From: Fodinicola acaciae
GTDB lineage: Bacteria; Actinomycetota; Actinomycetes; Mycobacteriales; HKI-0501
Reading direction: 5' to 3'
Length of the DNA stretch: 64,000 nt
Assembly: GCF_010993745.1 (NCBI RefSeq)
Contig: NZ_WOTN01000004.1
Location: 868,001-932,000, forward strand
Shown here: positions 60,485 through 64,000 of the stretch, piece after piece
Layout: every line of letters starts with the position of its first letter
How positions within the stretch are numbered: position 1 is the stretch's first letter
Program-made: the position numbers and the translations under genes
Notes under the pieces: generated by a model
What the model was told of the DNA's origin: nothing
Seen by the model: only the letters and a program-made list of their open reading frames with translations
Databases searched by the model: none

Positions 60485-61440
60485 TGTCGGCAACCGCGGC
60501 GGCGCGCCGGCCGGCCTGGACCGAGCTCGGCTTCTGGGCCGACTGGGCCGCGGTCGTCGGCCTGGTCGTGCTGGTCGTCGTCTTCCAGCTGCTCAACTCG
60601 ACTTTCCTGTCGCTCGGCAACGTCGAGGCGATGCTGGTCGCGTCCGCGATCCTCATCATCCTGTCGGTCGGACAGTCGTTCGTGATCGCCACCGGCGGCA
60701 TCGACCTGTCGGTCGCCTCGACCATGACCTTTGGCGCGATCATGTTCGGCCTGGCCTTCAGCCACGGCTGGGGCCTGCCGCTGTCGTGTGTGGTCGCGGT
60801 CGTCGCCGGCCTGTTTTTCGGCGCGGCCAACGGGATCCTGGTCTCGCGCGGCCGGATCACCGACTTCATCGTGACGCTCGGCTCGCTGTCGGCGGCCTCC
60901 GGCGCGGCGCTGATCCTGTCCGGTGGCAAGCCGGTCACCATCGTCAACGCGACGCTGCTTCGGTTGTCCAGCAACGGGATCTGGGTCTTCGGTTGGTCGT
61001 TCATCATCGCCGCGGTGGTCGCCGTCATCGCACATGTGGCTCTGTTCCACACAAAGTTCGGCACGCACGTGCTCGCCACCGGTGGCTCGGCCGAGGCGGC
61101 CTCGGCGATGGGGGTGCGGACGAGGCGGATCAAGCTCGCCGTCTATCTGATCTCCGGACTGCTCGCCGGCCTGGCCGCGATCCTGCTGGTGGCGCGGGTC
61201 GGCGCGGCCGAGCCGGCGGCCAACACCAGCTTCCTGCTCAACTCGGTGGCCGCGGTGGTGCTCGGCGGCGTCAGCCTCACCGGTGGTCGCGGCAGCATCG
61301 TCGGACCGGTCGTCGGCGCACTATTGTTGACGGCACTGAACAACGGCCTGACCTTGCTCGGTGTTTCCCAGTTCTGGCAGCCATTGTCGGTCGGGGTGGT
61401 CGTGGTGGCCGCCGCGTTCCTGGCGAGGTTCCAGCGATGA
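60484..61440 (+). CDS. Sugar ABC transporter permease (FrcC/RbsC-like)
   Basis: This 318-residue protein has eight to ten membrane segments and the RbsC-type motif GGIDLSVASTMTFGAI near residue 76, with GTHVLATGGSAEAASAMGVR as the cytoplasmic coupling region. The ATG overlaps the preceding stop by one base. The partner ATPase follows with a four-base overlap. Confidence 0.93.
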   Translation: MSATAAARRPAWTELGFWADWAAVVGLVVLVVVFQLLNSTFLSLGNVEAMLVASAILIILSVGQSFVIATGGIDLSVASTMTFGAIMFGLAFSHGWGLPLSCVVAVVAGLFFGAANGILVSRGRITDFIVTLGSLSAASGAALILSGGKPVTIVNATLLRLSSNGIWVFGWSFIIAAVVAVIAHVALFHTKFGTHVLATGGSAEAASAMGVRTRRIKLAVYLISGLLAGLAAILLVARVGAAEPAANTSFLLNSVAAVVLGGVSLTGGRGSIVGPVVGALLLTALNNGLTLLGVSQFWQPLSVGVVVVAAAFLARFQR

Positions 61441-62162
61441 CCACGCTGCTGGAGACGCACGGCCTTTCGCTGGCTTTTGGCAACGTACAAGCGCTTCGGG
61501 ACGTGTCGGTGAGCGTACGGCAGGGTGAGATCACCGCGCTGGTCGGCGACAACGGCGCCGGCAAGTCGACGCTCGTACGGTGCATTTGCGGCGTACACCG
61601 AGCCGACAGCGGCTCGATCACCTTCGACGGCCGGCAGGTGGAGTTTCACTCGCCGGAGCAGGCACGCGACGCCGGCATCGAGACGGTGCACCAGAATCTC
61701 GCGCTGGTCGAGGACCTGACCGTCTGGCAAAACCTGTTTCTGGGGCGTGAGCTGACCGCTGGTGGTTTTCTCAACCGCCGTACGATGCGCCGGCGTGCCA
61801 CCGAAATGGTGTCGGCGCTGTCGATCAACGTGCCGGCGGTCAACGCGCGCGTACGGCGGCTGTCCGGCGGCCAGCGGCAGGCCGTGGCGATCTGCCGTGC
61901 CGCGAGCTTTTCCTCGAAGCTGGTCATCATGGACGAGCCGACCGCCGCTCTGGGCGTACAGGAGACGGCGAAAGTCGAGGAACTGATCGCACAGTTGCGC
62001 GACGACGGCCACGCCGTCCTGCTGATCAGCCACAATTTCGACCAGGTGATGCGACTTTCGCAGCAGGTGTGGGTGATGCGCGCCGGCCGCTGTGTGGGCG
62101 GCCGGCGCACCGAGAAGACCACCGGCGAGGAGATCGTCGCCATGATCACCGGCGCAGCCTGA
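61437..62162 (+). CDS. Sugar ABC transporter ATPase, single domain (FrcA-like)
   Basis: This 241-residue protein has Walker A GDNGAGKST (37-45), signature RRLSGGQRQAVAI, Walker B LVIMDEPTAALG and the H-loop ISHNFDQ. Unlike RbsA-type proteins of about 500 residues, it has one nucleotide-binding domain. That is the hallmark of FrcA-like systems, in which it would work as a homodimer. Confidence 0.92.
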   Translation: MTTLLETHGLSLAFGNVQALRDVSVSVRQGEITALVGDNGAGKSTLVRCICGVHRADSGSITFDGRQVEFHSPEQARDAGIETVHQNLALVEDLTVWQNLFLGRELTAGGFLNRRTMRRRATEMVSALSINVPAVNARVRRLSGGQRQAVAICRAASFSSKLVIMDEPTAALGVQETAKVEELIAQLRDDGHAVLLISHNFDQVMRLSQQVWVMRAGRCVGGRRTEKTTGEEIVAMITGAA

Positions 62163-62174
62163 GAAAGGATCTTC

Positions 62175-63026
62175 GTGAGCAGTCCGATTGGTGTGCACGC
62201 ACTGGTCTTCGTCGGCGACACCTCGCCGTCGTCGGTGTCGGAGGCGATCACGCGCGCGGCCGCCGCCGGCTATGACCTGCTGGAGTTTTCGCTGCACGAC
62301 TCGCTCAACCTGGACACCGCGGCGGCCCGTACGCAGTTGCGGGAAGCCGGGCTCGCGGTGGCCTGCTCTCGCGGCTTGGCCTTCGACGCCGATGTTTCCA
62401 GCGATGATCCCGAAGTCGTCGCGCGCGGAGTCGCGCTGCTGGAGGACTCGCTGCGGATCACGCGTGAGCTCGGCGGACAAATCCTCACCGGTGCGCTCTA
62501 CAGTGCCTTGGGGAAATACGGCAAGCCGCTGACCGGCGCGGGCCGGCGTAACGTCGTGTCCACCCTGCGAGACCTGGCAAAACAGGCTTCCGGCTGGGAC
62601 ATGACGCTCGGCCTGGAGATCTGCAACCGCTATGAGACCAACGTCGTCAACACGGCCGCCGACGCGTTGCGGCTGGCCGACGACATCGGTGAGTCCAATG
62701 TGGTCATCCACCTCGACACGTATCACATGAACATCGAGGAGGACGACTTCGTACGGCCGGTGCGGCTGGTCGGCGACCGGCTCGGCTACGTCCACGTCGG
62801 CGAGAACCACCGCGGCTATCTGGGCGCCGGCCACCTCGACTTCACCGGATTTTTCCACTCGCTGAAGGACGTCGGCTATAACGGACCGGTGACCTTCGAA
62901 AGCTTCTCCTCGGCCGTGGTCTCCACCGGCCTGTCCAGCGACCTGGCCGTCTGGCGAAACCTGTGGGACGACGGCGACGATCTGGCCCGGCATGCGCGGC
63001 GGTTCATCGCCGGCCAGCTGCGCTGA
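62175..63026 (+). CDS. Sugar epimerase/isomerase (ketose 3-epimerase-like TIM barrel)
   Basis: This 283-residue TIM barrel has metal-site residues in LGLEICNRYETNVV, VIHLDTYHMNIEE and HVGENHRGYLGAGHLDFTGF, ending PVTFESF. These are the Glu-Asp-His-Glu positions of D-tagatose/D-psicose 3-epimerases. Start GTG 62175. Together with the transporter it suggests import of a ketose and its epimerisation before phosphorylation. Confidence 0.9.
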   Translation: MSSPIGVHALVFVGDTSPSSVSEAITRAAAAGYDLLEFSLHDSLNLDTAAARTQLREAGLAVACSRGLAFDADVSSDDPEVVARGVALLEDSLRITRELGGQILTGALYSALGKYGKPLTGAGRRNVVSTLRDLAKQASGWDMTLGLEICNRYETNVVNTAADALRLADDIGESNVVIHLDTYHMNIEEDDFVRPVRLVGDRLGYVHVGENHRGYLGAGHLDFTGFFHSLKDVGYNGPVTFESFSSAVVSTGLSSDLAVWRNLWDDGDDLARHARRFIAGQLR

Positions 63027-63646
63027 TGGATCTCCACGTTTTGGCCGAGCGGCTGCGAAAACTTGTCGACGCGCGGCCGGGCCGGGTCATCGTCGGGATC
63101 ACCGGCGCGCCCGGCGCCGGCAAGTCGACACTCGCCGAGTCGCTGGTCGCCGCACTGGTGGGACCGTCGTGGATCGGCACGTGGGTCGCGTACGTGCCGA
63201 TGGACGGATATCACCTGGCCGACGTCGAGCTGGCGCGGATCGGTCTGCTGGACCGGAAAGGCGCTCCGGAGACCTTCGACTCGCTCGGCTACGCGGCCCT
63301 GTTGCGCCGGTTGCGCGCCGACGAGGACGAGGTCGTCTACGCGCCGGGTTTCGAGCGGGAGCTGGAACAACCGATCGCCGGCAGCCTGCCGGTGTTGCGG
63401 CCGGCTCGGCTGATCATCACCGAAGGCAACTACCTGCTGCACTGGCCGGCCGTGCGCGCCGCGCTCGACGAGGTCTGGTTTTGCGAGGTCGCCGAGCAAA
63501 CCCGGATGGCCCGGCTGGTCGCCCGGCACGAACGCTTCGGCAAGTCGCACGAGGACGCGGTGGCGTGGGCGTACGGCTCCGACCAACGCAACGCCGAGAT
63601 CGTCGCCGCCACCCGCGACCGCGCCGACCTCATCGTGCGAAGTTGA
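63026..63646 (+). CDS. P-loop sugar/nucleoside kinase (FrcK-like)
   Basis: This 206-residue protein has P-loop GAPGAGKST (27-35), YVPMDGYHLADVELARIGLL and LIITEGNYLLHWPAVRAALD, as in the uridine/pantothenate kinase-like family that includes FrcK of Sinorhizobium. Its ATG overlaps the epimerase stop by one base. It probably phosphorylates the imported sugar, though the family also phosphorylates other small molecules. Confidence 0.88.
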   Translation: MDLHVLAERLRKLVDARPGRVIVGITGAPGAGKSTLAESLVAALVGPSWIGTWVAYVPMDGYHLADVELARIGLLDRKGAPETFDSLGYAALLRRLRADEDEVVYAPGFERELEQPIAGSLPVLRPARLIITEGNYLLHWPAVRAALDEVWFCEVAEQTRMARLVARHERFGKSHEDAVAWAYGSDQRNAEIVAATRDRADLIVRS

Positions 63647-63670
63647 CGACCTCAGGCGCAGGACAACAGG

Positions 63671-64000
63671 TCAATCCTTGAGGCCGAGTCGGCCGCCGGT
63701 GAGCCAGATCAGCAGGAGAGCGGCGCCGGTCAGGCCGATCGCCGGACCCCAGTTGCCGCGGGCCTGTACGCCAGGGAAGAGCTGCGGCCAGACCACGAAC
63801 AGGAAGTTGTTGAAACTGGCGTGCATCAGGATCACCATCGGCACACTTTGGCCCGAGCGGTTGAAAAGCCAGGTGAGGACGAAGCTGAACGCGACGGTCG
63901 CGATGGTGAACTGGACGATCGCCCGCCAGCCGCCGCCCTCACCCCAGCTGGTCAGGAACAGCGGATAGTGCCACAGGCCCCACAGCAGGCCGAGGATCGT
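63671..64000 (-). CDS. CPBP-family intramembrane protease (5' end outside window)
   Basis: The 109 visible C-terminal residues begin TILGLLWGLWHYPLF, the second CPBP motif with its His, and include ILMHASFNNFLFVVW, the next motif. Three to four membrane segments are visible. The EExxxR motif lies beyond the window edge. The family includes CAAX-processing-like and bacteriocin-immunity proteins. Stop at 63671. Confidence 0.8.
   Translation of the reverse strand, partial: TILGLLWGLWHYPLFLTSWGEGGGWRAIVQFTIATVAFSFVLTWLFNRSGQSVPMVILMHASFNNFLFVVWPQLFPGVQARGNWGPAIGLTGAALLLIWLTGGRLGLKD

Overview
The window is chromosomal DNA from a high-GC Gram-positive actinomycete. Codon third positions are almost all G or C, GTG and TTG starts are common, and there is a bldC gene (23166), a DUF397/XRE regulator pair, DtxR/IdeR-type iron boxes and many leaderless-looking promoters. 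The gene order purF - purM - DUF3073 - leucine/valine dehydrogenase - conserved hypothetical - bldC is the one I recall from Streptomyces coelicolor (SCO4086 to SCO4091), so this is a core actinobacterial neighbourhood with accessory genes set into and around it. I cannot name the genus. I see no rRNA, tRNA, CRISPR array, phage or insertion sequence.

Layout. 1-4.6 kb: a membrane-anchored metallophosphoesterase (cut by the window edge), a MoxR-type AAA ATPase and a VWA-like/putative metallopeptidase protein. 4.8-7.4 kb: SIMPL, VOC and SCP2-domain proteins and a LysR regulator. 7.5-11.9 kb: dnaE, then convergent rhodanese and cysteine dioxygenase genes. 11.9-23.5 kb: the purF-to-bldC block. About 5 kb of accessory genes sits between purM and DUF3073: a sigma factor with a membrane partner, a coiled-coil protein, a CGNR protein with an NTF2-like protein, a frameshifted heme oxygenase and a WhiJ-like cluster. 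23.5-32.9 kb: MOSC protein, hydrolase with HxlR regulator, isoaspartyl peptidase, second CGNR protein, MFS exporter, GH15 hydrolase and a large unknown protein with a predicted winged helix and zinc ribbon.

33.3-36.8 kb: a GntR-controlled cassette of an RraA-like protein, an ACS-family MFS transporter and a nitrilase. 36.9-42.2 kb: a Pro-rich membrane protein and two regulator/target pairs with TetR regulators, one with a triple palindromic operator. 42.3-44.1 kb: a near-consensus iron box between a DUF2470 operon and an S4 ribosomal protein gene. 44.2-55.1 kb: further divergent regulator/enzyme pairs (MarR/FMN reductase, TetR/FAD monooxygenase, MarR/deazaflavin-type reductase), a LAL regulator, an M50-like protease and a methyltransferase. 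55-58 kb: a second LAL regulator, apparently translationally coupled to a 63-residue protein. 58.2-63.6 kb: an Frc-like sugar uptake locus (ROK repressor, lipoprotein, permease, single-domain ATPase, epimerase, kinase). The right end cuts a CPBP membrane protease gene.

The most unusual points are the iron box shared by a ribosomal protein gene and a DUF2470 operon, a three-copy non-coding inverted-repeat element (21.6, 28.5 and 32.9 kb), several very compact divergent promoters with palindromic operators, three small genes supported by coupling or ribosome sites, and a heme oxygenase gene needing two frameshifts. Everything here comes from reading the sequence; family names are from motif recognition, with no database search.
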